A DNA stretch of 64,000 nt from Nomia melanderi. Lineage: Eukaryota; Arthropoda; Insecta; Hymenoptera; Halictidae. The stretch covers positions 25,887,160 to 25,951,159 of the forward strand of contig NC_134999.1 of NCBI RefSeq assembly GCF_051020985.1, written 5' to 3'. The position numbers were made by a program, and so were the translations under genes. The notes under the pieces were generated by a model. It was not told the DNA's origin and did not search any database. It saw nothing but the letters and a program-made list of their open reading frames with translations. Shown piece by piece: positions 37,966 through 50,268 of the stretch (positions within the stretch are counted from its first letter, which is position 1; each line of letters begins with the position of its first letter).

Positions 37966-39621
37966 CTACAGTTCCGTCACTGGTATAGGCTTGATGCTGG
38001 TCGAGATTTGCGAGTGTTGTTGCTGCTGTTGCTGTTGCAGCTGCTGTTGCTGTTGTTGGAGATGATGGTGGTGATGGTGTGGCGGCATCTGTTGATTCTG
38101 GGGCTGATGGTGATGATGGTGGTGGTGCGGATGCGCAGCTCGAACGATGTACTCGTCATCGGAGAAGGTTTTCTGGTACTCGTGCTCTTTGCTCGAACGG
38201 TTCTTCCATTTGTAGTTTAACGCGTCCCTGACGCGCCTGCGACATCTGTAGTAGAGAATCAACGCTAAGCCGGTGAGCAGCGCGAGGCCTGCCGCGCATA
38301 GTGTAGCTAGCAAAGCTTGCTTCCTCGGATCGGAAAATGCACAGGCCAGTTCATCCGGTGTCATGCCCTTTATGGGTTTGCCTTTTGATTCCGGTGGTTC
38401 CGCGCATATCACCGGGCTCGAGTTCCTCGGGGCGAGGACCTCTGACAACCAGAGCAGGCCACAGTCGCAGATAAAGGGGTTCTCGCTTAGATCCAAACGG
38501 CGCAGCTCGTTCCAGGCCACCAGGGATTCCGAGAATCCCGTGAATGCGTTGTCGCGCAGCATTAAGTGTCTCAAGTTTGGTAATCCTGCTAGGGAACCGT
38601 CCTCCATCGTTGTCAGTCGCTTGTTACTATTCAGCACGAGAGTCTCCAAGTTAGCGTTATCCGAAAATGCGCCTCGTTCCACGGTGGTTAACAACTTTGC
38701 CGCTGATATGTCCAGCTTCTTCAGCTTGGGCAGACCCTGGAACGCGCCTGACCTCAGGCTTGTGAAGTAGTTCTGACCCAGGGTGAGCTCTTCCAGCCGA
38801 GGTAGCACCGCTAATTGTTTCGTAGGCACTTCTCGCAGTTTGTTTCCGTCGAGACTCAACGTACGCAAAGCGTTCAATCCGCGAAAAGCGCCGTCGCTGA
38901 TTTCGTCCAAGCCCGCGCCAGTTATATCCAGCACTGTCAATTGTGCCAATCCCTTGAAAGCATCATCCGGTAACGAGGAGAACGCGTTCCAGCCTATATG
39001 CAACTCGGCTAAAGCGTTCAACGGTTCCAACGCAGGCGACGGGATAGTTCTCAGTTGGTTATCATCGAGGTGCAACACTCTAAGGGTGCCCAGTTTCTGA
39101 AAAGCGCCTGGTTCAACCTTCGATATTCGATTCTTTCCTAGATCAAGCTCTTCCAACTTAGAAAGCGACGCGAACAGACCGTCTTTAAGGTTTTCTAGGT
39201 AATTGTCACGCAGGTTCAGTACTGTGAGGGATTTCAGGCCTTGGAACGTTTTCTCGGTCAATGCAGAGATCTTGTTGTGTCTGAGGTGGAGTTCCACCAG
39301 TTGCTTCTGCGCCACGAAGCTCCCGTTGGGAATGGTGAGAAGGTGGTTGCTTGACAAATCAACATTCTTCAGATCAGCGTAGAATTGAAAGGTTCCTGCG
39401 TCCACGACTTTTATCCGGTTCTCCTTCAGGACTAACCGCTGGATGCTTGGGTTCAGGGCGATCGGTATCACGTCCAGATTCGCTCCTATGCAGGACACCA
39501 CCAGGTTGTCGTCGTCGCAGGTGCAACCGTTTGGACAGAATACGGCCGATCCGAGGGCGAACATGCCGGCCAGGATGAGCAGATGGTAGACCGTGGTTAT
39601 GGCTGTACCGTGCCGCGGCGT
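37966..39621 (-). CDS. leucine-rich-repeat type I transmembrane protein (main coding exon; 5' exon missing)
   Basis: The exon begins at a TTTCCAG acceptor (39622-39624) and encodes 551 residues to a TAG at 37966-37968. In-frame residues before the Met at 39564 (TAITTVYHLLILAGMFALGS) form a signal-peptide core, so the true start lies in an unseen upstream exon. Numbered from that Met: LRRNT cysteines (FCPNGCTCDDDN) near 9-20; about a dozen 24-residue LRRs (e.g. LRHNKISALTEKTFQGLKSL) from 35 to 360; LRRCT (NPFICDCGLLWLSE...CAEPP...ACAF) 362-410; a membrane helix about 417-440 followed by RCRRRVR; and a cytoplasmic tail with EYQKTFSDDEY, His and Gln runs (CAG-rich DNA, 38010-38130), and the end KPIPVTEL, a class I PDZ-ligand pattern. 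It resembles insect neuronal LRR receptors such as the Fish-lips/hattifattener group; orthology is not proven. Confidence 0.92.
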   Translation of the reverse strand, partial: TPRHGTAITTVYHLLILAGMFALGSAVFCPNGCTCDDDNLVVSCIGANLDVIPIALNPSIQRLVLKENRIKVVDAGTFQFYADLKNVDLSSNHLLTIPNGSFVAQKQLVELHLRHNKISALTEKTFQGLKSLTVLNLRDNYLENLKDGLFASLSKLEELDLGKNRISKVEPGAFQKLGTLRVLHLDDNQLRTIPSPALEPLNALAELHIGWNAFSSLPDDAFKGLAQLTVLDITGAGLDEISDGAFRGLNALRTLSLDGNKLREVPTKQLAVLPRLEELTLGQNYFTSLRSGAFQGLPKLKKLDISAAKLLTTVERGAFSDNANLETLVLNSNKRLTTMEDGSLAGLPNLRHLMLRDNAFTGFSESLVAWNELRRLDLSENPFICDCGLLWLSEVLAPRNSSPVICAEPPESKGKPIKGMTPDELACAFSDPRKQALLATLCAAGLALLTGLALILYYRCRRRVRDALNYKWKNRSSKEHEYQKTFSDDEYIVRAAHPHHHHHHHQPQNQQMPPHHHHHHLQQQQQQLQQQQQQQHSQISTSIKPIPVTEL

Positions 39622-42600
39622 CTGGAAATATAATAAGCACAGAACTCTTTATTAAGGGGGCTCCCTGTGCGCGGCTTATCACGAAACGTAATTTACATTA
39701 ATGCTAGGTTTATTGCCATACATAAATTATTTTCTGAGGAGACTGTGGACCACATTCGTGACCGGCGAAAATGAGAAAAGTTGCCACTGCTTTGGGAGAT
39801 TGAATGGTTGACAAAATTTCTGCTCGCCGGTGATTTTAAGCGAGTAGCTGGTTGGGTGGTTTAATAACTTTCTTGGATTTTACTGTGTTTTGCGAAAGCG
39901 TTGAGACAGAAAGAGCGTAAGTACTTTTCAAGAAACTGAAATGCGTGTGAATTAATTGAATTTTGAAAATTGTGTTTAATACCATTTCAGACAGACAAAT
40001 ATTCACGGTAATACAACTGAAACTACAAGTAAACAAAAATATTCAATCACATGGTTGACAAAAAATGAAGATTGCTTGATACATTTGAAGTTTGAAGTTC
40101 TAATACATTCGAAGTTAATTTGAGATATTCGAAAGAAATTCCGCCTCTAAATTGTAAATGTCATAAAAATTACTGTTATATTCAATTAATTATATGAACT
40201 TCTTTATTTCTTTGTCAATTTCATTTGTTCCGAGTGCGAAACACTGACTTGAGTATTAACACATTTATTACCATCATTTATTTCGATAACAGTCTTTGCA
40301 ATTACAATGTTTTATTAAATAATTGAAATATATAGAAAAAGAGAGTTATGAGTGTCTCAAATATGACACTACGCATGATAATTTTCAATAAAAACCCACA
40401 CAAAATTAATTTGACTTTATTCGTGCAAAATACGAGACCATGCTTCTGACAGATATGTGACGCTGATGTTTAATGAAGTATCTGTAACGCGTTACAATTT
40501 ACCTGTTTGCTTCAAGTATTTATGAAACATGCATACAAATATTGTTTTCAACAAATAACGAAACGATTTTTAAACCGGAAACGATGGAAAAATGATTACA
40601 AAAAAAAAGGAATAGATTCATTTAATAACTGCGTTAAACTGTTCCTAGGAGTATATAAACTGTATATTTTAATATCCAAAATAAATACAGAAATTGATAT
40701 GTTTCAAACTGTCACTCTTCAAATTATCTTAATATTTCAATGAAAAACATTTTACTATGCATATATAAGGGTTTAAAAAAAGAGTTAAAAGAAGAGTAAA
40801 ATTCAGTAACGTTAGAATTGAAAGGCACTCTTTGTAAAGGATCTATTAATCTTCTAGTGCACAAATATCCAAGAATTTCGAATTAACCATTAATTTTTTA
40901 AGATAAAACTGTTATCTCTTAAAAGCTTGACAAGCAGTATCCATAATACTATATACATATAACAAAAACTAAATGAAAATCTAAATTGTGACACAGATGA
41001 TTTATCATATAATAAAGGATTAACCATAAGTTATCATTTTTAATGTATGGTATCGTGGTTATTACCATACCATATTCATTGGCAAATTCACCAGTCTGTC
41101 AGAAATTAAAATGATATTATTCACACTTATTAAAAAATAAGATTTGTATAGAAAATTGTAAAAAAGCTTAATATTATACGAGAAGAGGAAAAGTGATTAA
41201 ATAAATACAATTTATTATAAATTTAAGGATGGTTAGAATAAATAGAAGAGGGATAAGGGAGATAAGGGGTTAAATGTGGAACTGCTGTATTTTCTGTTTA
41301 CAAACTCAATAAACTTTTCAACTCGATTTCCTTATAAACGAGGCTTAAAGGGATGCAATCTTATTCTTTATTTTCGACTTATATTTCCACGGATTTCAAA
41401 TTCGATTTCCTCGGAAACGAGACCTCGAGCGAAAAATTCTCTCCTTTATTTTTCGCGTATTTCTCCTTACGGAATCGCACCTTAAGAATGCTCGTTTTTG
41501 CCGTACCCTGCATAAGTACTAAAAAGGCGAGGCGCATTTTATTTCTCTAGAATGCAAACAACTAATCCTCTGTCTTCTAATATGGTGTCAGACTCGTGAC
41601 GAATATTTCAAACAAAGGTTAGCAAATATTACTACCATTATATTCAATTTAATTGGAATTAAATATTATTTTTGTATTATCAGAATATACAACAGATACA
41701 GTAGATAAAATATTCGCGTGTTAAAAAATATATAATAAAGACAACAACCGCTACTATTAACTGACACTGACGTCAAGTATTGAATCGTTAATTTTAGAGA
41801 CGTGTTTGCATCAATTCACAATATCCTGTCAAATGTCAAAACATCAAGTAGTTTGCATTATTATTTACTGTTTATTCTTCTCTAATTCACAATTGTTACA
41901 TTATATTTATACTTCTTGTGTGTTAATATTTATATTTGTCATATTAGTTTTGTCCTATATTCATATTCGTTCAGTTTCGTTATTTAATAACGTTTTTAAT
42001 AAACAACTATAATAAAAAGATCAATCTCGAAGAAGTATATTTAATATCGTAAGTAAGAAAGTAATAGTGTAAAAGAACAAATAAAAGAATAAATAACGTT
42101 ACAAAAAACGTACAAATTGCTCATGATAATGAACGTATAAAGAATAAAACAGTTCTAGCGATCGCAGTTGCGAAAGAAATCATACTGCAAAGGGTCAGTA
42201 ATTGTTTCTAATACCGTCTATCTTTGCTATAGAACAACAAGTAACATTACAGAAAACGTTCAAATTTCTCGCGGCAATCAATGTGTAAAGAATAAAACGG
42301 ATATAGCGATCGTAGTTGCGAAAGAAATCATGACGCAGAGGGTTAATCCAAAGTCGAAACGCGTGCCGCGTGCGGGTGCACGCGTTGGGGTGGGGATCTT
42401 CCTCGCCGGGCGATGATTGCGGCGTGTCAGCTGCGCTAAAGCTAAAAACGGGCACGTCATTACGAAAGGATTATGCGCCACCGCAATACCGAAGTTACCC
42501 GCCGAGGTCGGTCTCACGCTTGACCCCGTTGCGCGTTTTCCATTTCAACCGTATTACGAGATCCAAGCCGGGATTTAATGAATCAAGGTCCTCCGAATGC

Positions 42601-43466
42601 ACTCTGATATTATTTATTCGAGCATGTTCGCGTATTTACCGGCAGCACGCACAGCCCTCACCCGGCAAATTGCTCGCTGCGAGCGTGCGCGCGCGCGCTA
42701 AATAAATTCCCGACACGAGTGCGGTAAACTAAGCTCGATTACCGGAAGCCCGAACGCCGCATCTAAATGTTCCGGCATTTTTAGAACCGCAGCTGCTCGC
42801 TTTTGTTTTCCAGCTGTTTCCCGCAACCGCCGTTTTTCTTCCTTATTTCTGGATCGCCGATCTGTTACGTTACGCGATGTCTTATTTATCGTCAGAGATT
42901 TGTCCCCTCAACCGTGCAGATACAATGTTTATCTTGACTGCGTGCGTAGCCCATTCCTGCTGTACAGGTTTTTCTCTGTTTTCAGGGACAATATGTTTGT
43001 TGACACTAGAACGACCGCACCCGTCAAAGTGATGGGTTCCCGTGTTTTTAATTATTTGTGTCTTACAAGTGATGTGTATCCGAAATGAGTTTAAAGATAG
43101 TTTCACTTTAATGCTATAACAAATGTGTGAAGGTACCGAAAACAATCTATTGTTACAATTTTTCCTTTACTTGGGTACGGATGGCGCGTCTTCGCGTTAT
43201 CGATATCTTCGTATATTTGTCCTAATATAAATTTGTGGGACTTTATCGCTGCTCTCGATTTCTCTTCAATAATATTGTGATAGGTTTTCCCTTCATTCAT
43301 TCATTTTTATATGTTACTGTAAGAAGAATAGTAAATTTTTATTTTCCAACGAATAATAAAAAGTTTGTGAACCTCTGACGTTTACACTTTAAGAAGTATA
43401 CATTTTCACGCAAAAAAGTTAAACGTGCTGAATCACAACGAATCGTACTCTCATTCTCTTCACTTT
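39622..43466. other. intron or 5' flank of the LRR gene with a CpG-rich island
   Basis: Because the LRR exon starts at an acceptor, at least part of this stretch is intron. No upstream coding exon with a start codon and in-phase donor could be recognised. A GC/CpG-rich island at 42350-42880 (including a GCGCGCGCGC run near 42690) is a candidate promoter or enhancer. Its frames of 79-111 codons on both strands are not supported as genes. Confidence 0.4.
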
Positions 43467-43692
43467 TTAACCTTTTGCAGGTCTTAAACAGAATTTGACA
43501 AGCACAAATATTGGTTAATTCTTGTGAATTCAATTGAAATATTATTATTCTGTTATCACTTGTTATACTTCAAAGCACATATCGACATACAGTACGCCTA
43601 GGAGTCTTCTCTTTTTTTTTTCAATCAACTATTTATGACAATGCAGTTATATCGATCATGCTTCACAAATAAATAGTAGGCTAAGGGGTTAA
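43467..43692. mobile_element. piggyBac-like MITE (TTAACCCCTT family), diverged
   Basis: Bounded by TTAACCTTTTGCAG and, as complement, TTAACCCCTTAGCC. Interior segments (T-run, CAATCAACTATTTATGACAA, ATCGATCAT) match the corresponding positions of 33018-33260 and 53385-53715. Non-coding. Confidence 0.6.
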
Positions 43693-45039
43693 TATCATAA
43701 TTTATGTGTAGATCCGAATATTGATCCTATTTTATATTCTTTTAATGATTTTGTGCACAGTGAAGATGTATAAATATTATTATCATTATAATCATATGTA
43801 CTATTGTTACTACATACGCAATTTCTTTTTTCATTATTAGATTAGCGAATACAATATAATATTCTACGCGTTAATTTGTTGACAAACTGAATAAAAATTG
43901 TTTATATACTATATTTTTCATTTTTATTAATATAGAGTGTAATGTAAATAATATAATGTCCAAGAGGATTAGAAATTCGGTTTTACTTGCGTTCGACCAA
44001 AATTTTGCTATGTTAATGTATTATAATATAATTTTCTCTACCCGTTGCGTTAACATCATGTAAGTGGTAGAATATTATGAAAGCCAAAGAGGGAGAGAAA
44101 TAAATGGCATAAAAAAAGAGACGAAAAGAGGAATAAAACTAATAAAAGTAGCAACACAGCAAGGTAAATTAGCGAGAGAGAAAAATAAAATTGAAAAAGC
44201 GAACGATAGTAAAAAAGACCAGACATTCTCGAGAAAAAAGACATAGCACCAAATCTAAAAATAAAGTTTAAAAATTGAGTTAGGCAGGAGGTGTTTAATG
44301 GAGTTGCATTATTATAAATTTATGCATAAGAAATGTACAAAATTATAAATCATATATTATGTATGATAAATCATTCATTTGTCAGATATTCTATGAAACG
44401 AAGCATATTATTATTTATGCTATATAGTTGTCCTATATATACCATTCTATATTCATAATTTATGATTGGAACTAGCATTAAATATAACTTGAACAGGAGT
44501 GCAAGGCGTCAGGAGTGGTTAAAAATGTATTATTTACTATTTTCTAATTTGTTTAATAATTTTTTTACCTAACAGCAACTTGTATATTATATAAAACTAA
44601 AGATATTACATAATTTACAGATTTGTAAACTATTTGCAAACTTTATTAAGATTATTTCATAAGCCTGTGACAATATATTTATCGGACGTTTACATTTAGA
44701 GCAAAAATTCAATATTCATAAGCCCTAAGTAATAACTCTAATAAAACAATAACAAACTCACTGATAAAGTAATAAGTTTTCAAGAAGTCTTCATATTCAA
44801 TTAATTCTGCTTAAAACTCTTACAGCGCGCTAAACTCAGAATATTATATAAAATCAAATGTTACCACATCCATACAGCATACAACCGACGTCAATGATAT
44901 AAATCGTTTATACTTTTGTTAATTGATTTCAACACTTCTTTGTGATAAGCCGGTACATGTATATATTGTGACAAGGTGAGCTTGAAGCCTGTTTACTCAA
45001 AATCCTCACAAGTAATGTAACATTAAGAACAAACGCGTT
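43693..45039. other. A+T-rich DNA, nothing recognised
   Basis: Short frames at 44056-44246 on both strands reflect a purine-rich strand (Lys/Glu/Arg codons on plus) and are not genes. Confidence 0.5.
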
Positions 45040-45560
45040 GTAATGTTCATAAACGCGTCCAACCCGTAGCGTCGCTTTTTATTTCCAATGCGGTGACGCA
45101 AACAGCTAAATCGTGTCGCAAGGAATTCACCAAGTCACGGGTCGTCCGCAGCGCATTATCAGGAACGCCGCATTGCTGAAGTTGTCGTAAATACTAATGA
45201 CACCGGGGGTTAACACGAGCCACTAGAACGACGACGTGTTAATCAATCAGAACTCGGGAAATAAGCGGTGACGTTTAATACCGATAATGGACCCTTTTAT
45301 TGCGGCCGGGATAGGTCAATAAAAATTTACAAGCGACTGGGGCAGGGCAGGGGCCCTTCGCTAAAAACGTCCTTCACAGGTCTGACCTAATACGAATTAT
45401 AATAGGATTAGCCGAGATAACGGCACGGTTACTCCGTGTTGCGTGAGCTCGCGAGCATATAATTACGATGGCGTTGGGATGCTAATAGCGTATTGTTTCG
45501 GTCACGGAAACAATCCGGTACGTTTATTCCTACCTTTGTGTGTTCGGATTAAAATAACCT
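45040..45560. promoter_or_regulatory. GC/CpG-rich island, putative conserved regulatory element
   Basis: About 500 bases of balanced composition with no long open frame on either strand, which argues against an exon. It contains several homeodomain-type ATTA/TAAT cores (e.g. ATAATTACG, CTAATACGAATTATAA) and repeated GTGACG words. The role is inferred. Confidence 0.33.
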
Positions 45561-46273
45561 TAGGTTAACGCTTTGACGGCAGCACATTTCTTGCATCGGA
45601 TTTAAATTAACGTCAGTGGTAATTATGCAGTAGTTCGTAGTGTGATTCAAATATTAGATTGTAACCTAACGTTCTAATCTTAAAGACTTAATTATCACTT
45701 ATTATAGAAAATGTATAGAACTTGCGTATTAAATTAAATTGAATGTACATTATTATATATAGAAAATGTGTTTACTTAAATTGCTTCGAGAGACTTTGAT
45801 TTTTCATAAAAAACCGCAGCCTATTACTATTAGAATAATTTATATCTAAACTTATTAGAAAAGAGGTGATTCTCAGTCACCACTTGATTCGATATAGCAA
45901 GATTGTGTAACCTTTATAGTTTTACTAAAATATTAAACTTTATGTAATGCATCCATATGTGAACTATTGAAATCAAATAGCTTTATTTTTTAATTTACAT
46001 ATGTCTTCTCATTAATTACTTTCAAAGAATGTTGTCTACATCTCATTGCAAATGTTGGATATTTCTAGTGAAAAACTTTCGAATGCAAAGAGTTAATTTA
46101 TTATAAAAATAACTTAAAATTCAAATAGAACTTCTCTATTTGTAGTCACTTGTTTCCTTATTTTTATTTACCTATTGTGTACTAAGATTTCATTTAACGT
46201 TGTTTCGATTAGTGTTTTGTCTTTTAGGAACATGTCTCGAGAGTTAATCGAAGTACTACTGTATTAATATAAC
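45561..46273. other. A+T-rich DNA, nothing recognised
   Basis: No gene or structured repeat supported. Confidence 0.5.
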
Positions 46274-46340
46274 AAACATCAAATTCAAAATTCGAAATTC
46301 AAAATTCAAAATTCAAAATTCAATATTCAAAGTTCAAAAT
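46274..46340. repeat. short tandem repeat, unit ATTCAAA (7 bp)
   Basis: About eight consecutive, slightly imperfect copies of ATTCAAA, a minisatellite-like array likely to vary in length. Confidence 0.85.
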
Positions 46341-46785
46341 TTTTATATCATCTGAAAATAATGGTAGGAAGTCACATCTACGTATTACGATATTGATCGA
46401 TAACTATTGACTAGGAACATCTCATAATAACGGCCATTGGGGTGTTAACCTAAACTGACATTGATAATCGGTTATGATTGAATATTTTCACGTCCACCGG
46501 AAGATCGTTCAAACGATCGACGAGAGAAATATTCTGTGATAATTCCCTATTTATCTTTCACAGTATACACGAAAACGCTTCGTTACCCGTTGTTATGAAG
46601 TTCATCGAAATTGTTTGCGCAGCTTCGTCATTCATATTAATGCATGTTCGCATGACCGGACACACATCATCGTGAATATCTGGAGTGAAATTAACCGAAG
46701 TAAAAATAATAAACGGATCCGTGTACATGCGTGTTATTTTTGTCACGGCTGTCGAACGCTGTTGAACGCTATTAATTCTGGCATT

Positions 46786-47010
46786 TTAATACTAAAACTA
46801 CCGAGCAGCTAAATTAACTTTTTGAAATTCCTCTGTAGAAACTCCAGAGTCCATTATTGAGAATTTAATTGATTTAAAATGCAGTTTGCGTAGTAATGAA
46901 TCAATTTCTTCAATAATTTCTCAGAGAAACATCTGTTCTCTTTTTAATAATTGCAGGAAGAAGAAATTATGAATGGGTAATTTTGACTCGTCTGGTAGTT
47001 CTGGTGTCAA
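46786..47010. mobile_element. piggyBac-like MITE (TTAACACTAGAACTACC family)
   Basis: 225 bp with inverted ends TTAATACTAAAACTACCGAG and, as complement, TTGACACCAGAACTACCAGA. Its right half (TTCAATAATTTCTC...CTGGTAGTT) recurs at 58990-59102, showing dispersion of the family. Non-coding. Confidence 0.65.
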
Positions 47011-48375
47011 TACTATTGTGGATTGTGATAGTGGGGTGTCGATCGGATTTTAAATAGGTCCCGCCTTCCCTGGAATTTAGATTTAAGTTTGATTTGGAGT
47101 GCATTTTAAATCAATTTTGGTGTTGTTTTTGGGACCTCCCGGAAACCTTTTCACGTAAATATATTTTTTATGTTTCAATATATGTCTTGGATATTTTGAG
47201 AAATGATTTTACAGACTGAAATAAAACGAAAATTGAGCGTGACAAAGCTTTTGTTAAAAATATAAGAGTGATAAAGTATTTTCTATTTTATATATCTGAT
47301 AATAAAGAAATATTTATATTTCTAATAAATAACATATTATAAAAGTACATATTATAAAAAAAACAATCGAGTAGATAATTGTTTTTATAGTATAGTATTC
47401 GTTTGATAAAGATGTAACAAAGATTTTAAGTCGTAATACAATGACAACAAACAGAATTGAACTCATCGGTTCCATATTAAAACAGATTTAACGTTCAATA
47501 TTAAATTCACTTAGAATGTATTTTACTGATTTATGTTATATTTATTTATCATTTTATAATTACTTATACCTAAGTAGAACTCGAGTATTTTACCTGATCA
47601 AGTGAAATATCGAAATATGATCGAATTAAATGATGATAAATTAATTTCTGGTACAAGATTACGGGATAATTGACATTCAATTTACAAATTAAATAGAAAC
47701 CTCGAATAAGAGTGCGGTATAGTTTTGATGAAACTTGTCTTAACAGTAAAGTATGCTTCTATAGTCCCTGTCAATAATTTTAGTACACCTAAGCTGCAGA
47801 TATTTCGTCAAAAGACGATGTAATATTGAACACAAGAAGCAGGTTACGTGAAACTTGAAACTTATGGAAGAAAGTTCTAAAGCATAGTTTCGAATTAGGT
47901 GTTTAAATGTTACGAGCATCCAACAGTTTATGTTTGTCGAAATTTAGTTTATTCGGTTCAATTTAACTTCTAGCTTTAAAGCATCGTGTCAGACTCATGC
48001 AAAGGTTTCAGACTGTTATCAATTGTTATGGTTCTGAATAAACGTAAACACAGATAAGCATAGAACTCTTTTTTTCTAATAAATTATCAACAATAAAATG
48101 ACTGTAGCGCAAGTATGAAAGAAATTATAGAACAGAAGGTTAAGAATTAATTTTCAGAGAGCACACGTGTTTGAGAATTTCATTTCCCTCGATGCTTAGG
48201 ACTATCCATACTCATCCATTTTTCTATATATTTTCTTAAACATACTTCTCCAAGACGCGTTAATAGTTTTATAGTATACTAGATATTTAATTTAGTATCT
48301 TAAAAACTTCTTCCTAAAATATGACAAACATACTTTATCTTTTTATTCTTGACTAATATTTGCATCTAGAGAACT
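47011..48375. other. A+T-rich DNA with repeat fragments
   Basis: No gene. The segment about 47985-48145 (GTGTCAGACTCATG..., CTAATAAATTATCAACAATAAAATG..., AGAACAGAAGGTTAAG) is alignable with parts of the TTAACCCCTT MITE family and is probably a truncated copy. Confidence 0.45.
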
Positions 48376-48588
48376 TTAACACTACAATTAACGCATCCGT
48401 TAAAACGACTGGTTTTAGTTTTCTTATTTCACAATTGTCGATACTTTAAATGTTAAATATCCTACTTGATTTTAAAAGTAAATTATTTCATTCGAATAGT
48501 ATAATGAATAGGTAAATAAACCAGGGAAAATCTATTACCATAATTTCTATAAGGATGACATATTAATTATATTAAATGCTGGTGTTAA
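48376..48588. mobile_element. piggyBac-like MITE, first of two abutting copies
   Basis: Runs from TTAACACTACAATT to GGTGTTAA. The interior carries TTCGAATAGTATAATGAAT and AAAATCTATT..., shared with the next copy and with 56390-56504. Its last TTAA is also the first TTAA of the next element. Confidence 0.6.
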
Positions 48589-48774
48589 CACTAAAACTAC
48601 TTTCTTATGTAGCAATCATTGATATCTTAAATATGTTAAACGTACTACATAATTTGAAAGGCAAATGACTTCACTCGAATACTATAATGAATATATGAAG
48701 AAACCAAAGAAAATCTATTGCCGCAATTTCTACAAGGATCGTATAATCATATTAAACCCTGGTTCCATTGTTAA
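48585..48774. mobile_element. piggyBac-like MITE, second abutting copy
   Basis: Starts TTAACACTAAAACTAC and ends at TTAA (48771-48774). It repeats the previous element with a period of about 207 bp and moderate divergence. The 69-codon frame at 48665-48874 crosses it and is not a gene. Confidence 0.58.
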
Positions 48775-48889
48775 ACCGCAATGCAACTTCCTCAAGCATT
48801 CTCATTCAGCTCATAAAATACCTCTAAACAATTTCTGCCTTTCTAAAATTCGCATCTCAACGTACGGTTCATAAAATTCCCGTACACAA

Positions 48890-49420
48890 TTCTCACATTT
48901 CTGGCTGACATTCATGCCGGGAAAAACGTTGTCGCCATAAACCTCCCTGGATGCGTAACGATCTCGAGTTCCAAAGACGTGCGTAGTCTTTTACCCCTAG
49001 ATAGGGGGCATCGCTGCGTACGAGGGACAGTACGAGAGCTTTTTGTCTTAATTACACGTCGTTACGCGCAACTAATTGCAGGCAGATAACGCGCCGAGAA
49101 TACGCCAGACGTCTCGACTTATCGCTCGCACTAATCATACCAGGTTCCGACGGTCCAGGGTGAACCGCCTAGGACCAGGGGGTGGCTGCGATCCCGTCGA
49201 GGCGATGGAGAGAGAAGGAGCAAGGAGCAACGTCACACGTAGCGCTGGTTTCGGGGCGAACACGTCAGATTTAACTGGATGTAATTAGTGATTACAAATT
49301 ACCCTTTTGTCCATTAACCGGGTGGCGATACGCGTGCCAGATTTGCTTAGCCGCCGCCGCTATAAATGAACATCAGCCACGTCCGTCGGGAAGAGGATTA
49401 AAAATATTCAAACGAGATGG
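48890..49420. promoter_or_regulatory. GC/CpG-rich island, putative conserved regulatory element
   Basis: Balanced composition with many CpGs and no recognisable coding frame (a 70-codon plus frame at 49076-49288 is not supported). It contains CTAGATAGGGGGCATC near 48998, similar in its core to the site noted at 5101, and GATTAGTGATTACAAATTACC-like homeodomain cores at 49280-49300. Function inferred. Confidence 0.32.
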
Positions 49421-49892
49421 TGGAAAGATCATATTCTATTTTATGGCTTGTTTAAAGGTCAAAGTGATTAAACCCGCTTTTCGAACAGTTTCAAGTTTTC
49501 CAGCAGCATTTAACTTAATCCTTTTTATCGTGTAATTCCGAGGTCTTCTGCTTTTACCTTGTGCGTTTAATTACTAATGGACGACTCGTGTTGCGTAAAA
49601 ATTCGATTAGAATAGTTTTTACTGGAATTTTCTTTAGTAGGGAACTGTTGTGTAAAATGGATGCTAAAACGTTTCTATGAATTAGTGGTTCGGAGATATT
49701 GAATCTTTATGATTTTGTGCATGGTTTGGTGTTTGTATTGTTTGGTTTACGGCGTGTGAAAGGCATAGGCAAGCTGAATTTTTACTATCTCTAAATTTTA
49801 TTTTGCTGTGTGTATAACACACTGCTGTGGATTCATGTGCAAATTTATTGGTTTACTGTGTGTAACTTGCAAAAGTGAAAAAAGATCGAATA
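49421..49892. other. A+T-rich DNA, nothing recognised
   Basis: No gene or structured repeat supported. Confidence 0.5.
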
Positions 49893-49894
49893 TA

Positions 49895-50070
49895 TTGGAT
49901 CATCCCGTAAATAAAGCGGTTTTTTATATTTCTTTTACTTTTAAAAATAAAGATAACTAATTTATAAGTAATGAAGGAGAATATATTTTAAACAAAAAGC
50001 ACTTTTGTTTGTCTTCATTTTTAAAACTAAAAGAAATATATAAAACCGCATTATTTATGGGATGATCTAA
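49895..50070. mobile_element. mariner-type MITE
   Basis: 176 bp whose ends read TTGGATCATCCCGTAAATAA (left) and, as complement, TTAGATCATCCCATAAATAA (right). The similarity continues inward through GCGGTTTT and a T/A-rich stem. It is flanked by TA on both sides (49893-49894, 50071-50072), as for Tc1/mariner insertions. Non-coding; the whole element can fold as a long hairpin. Confidence 0.75.
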
Positions 50071-50268
50071 TAATACTGCAGGACATTTGTTATTTCGTTT
50101 CAGTTTCAAAAATGTCCTATAACACGTTATGACAGCACAACTATAAAATATTTAATATGTTTATTTTTATTTATAGTTTTATAGAATCCAATACTTCAAT
50201 CAATTATAAATTGTAACATCCGACGAAGTCCGACACAGAATCCAAAAAGCGTTAAAATGTATCATGAT

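Noticed and set aside
42370..42705. 111-codon plus frame in a CpG island
   Set aside because: Minus-strand frames of similar length overlap, and the translation has no family pattern.
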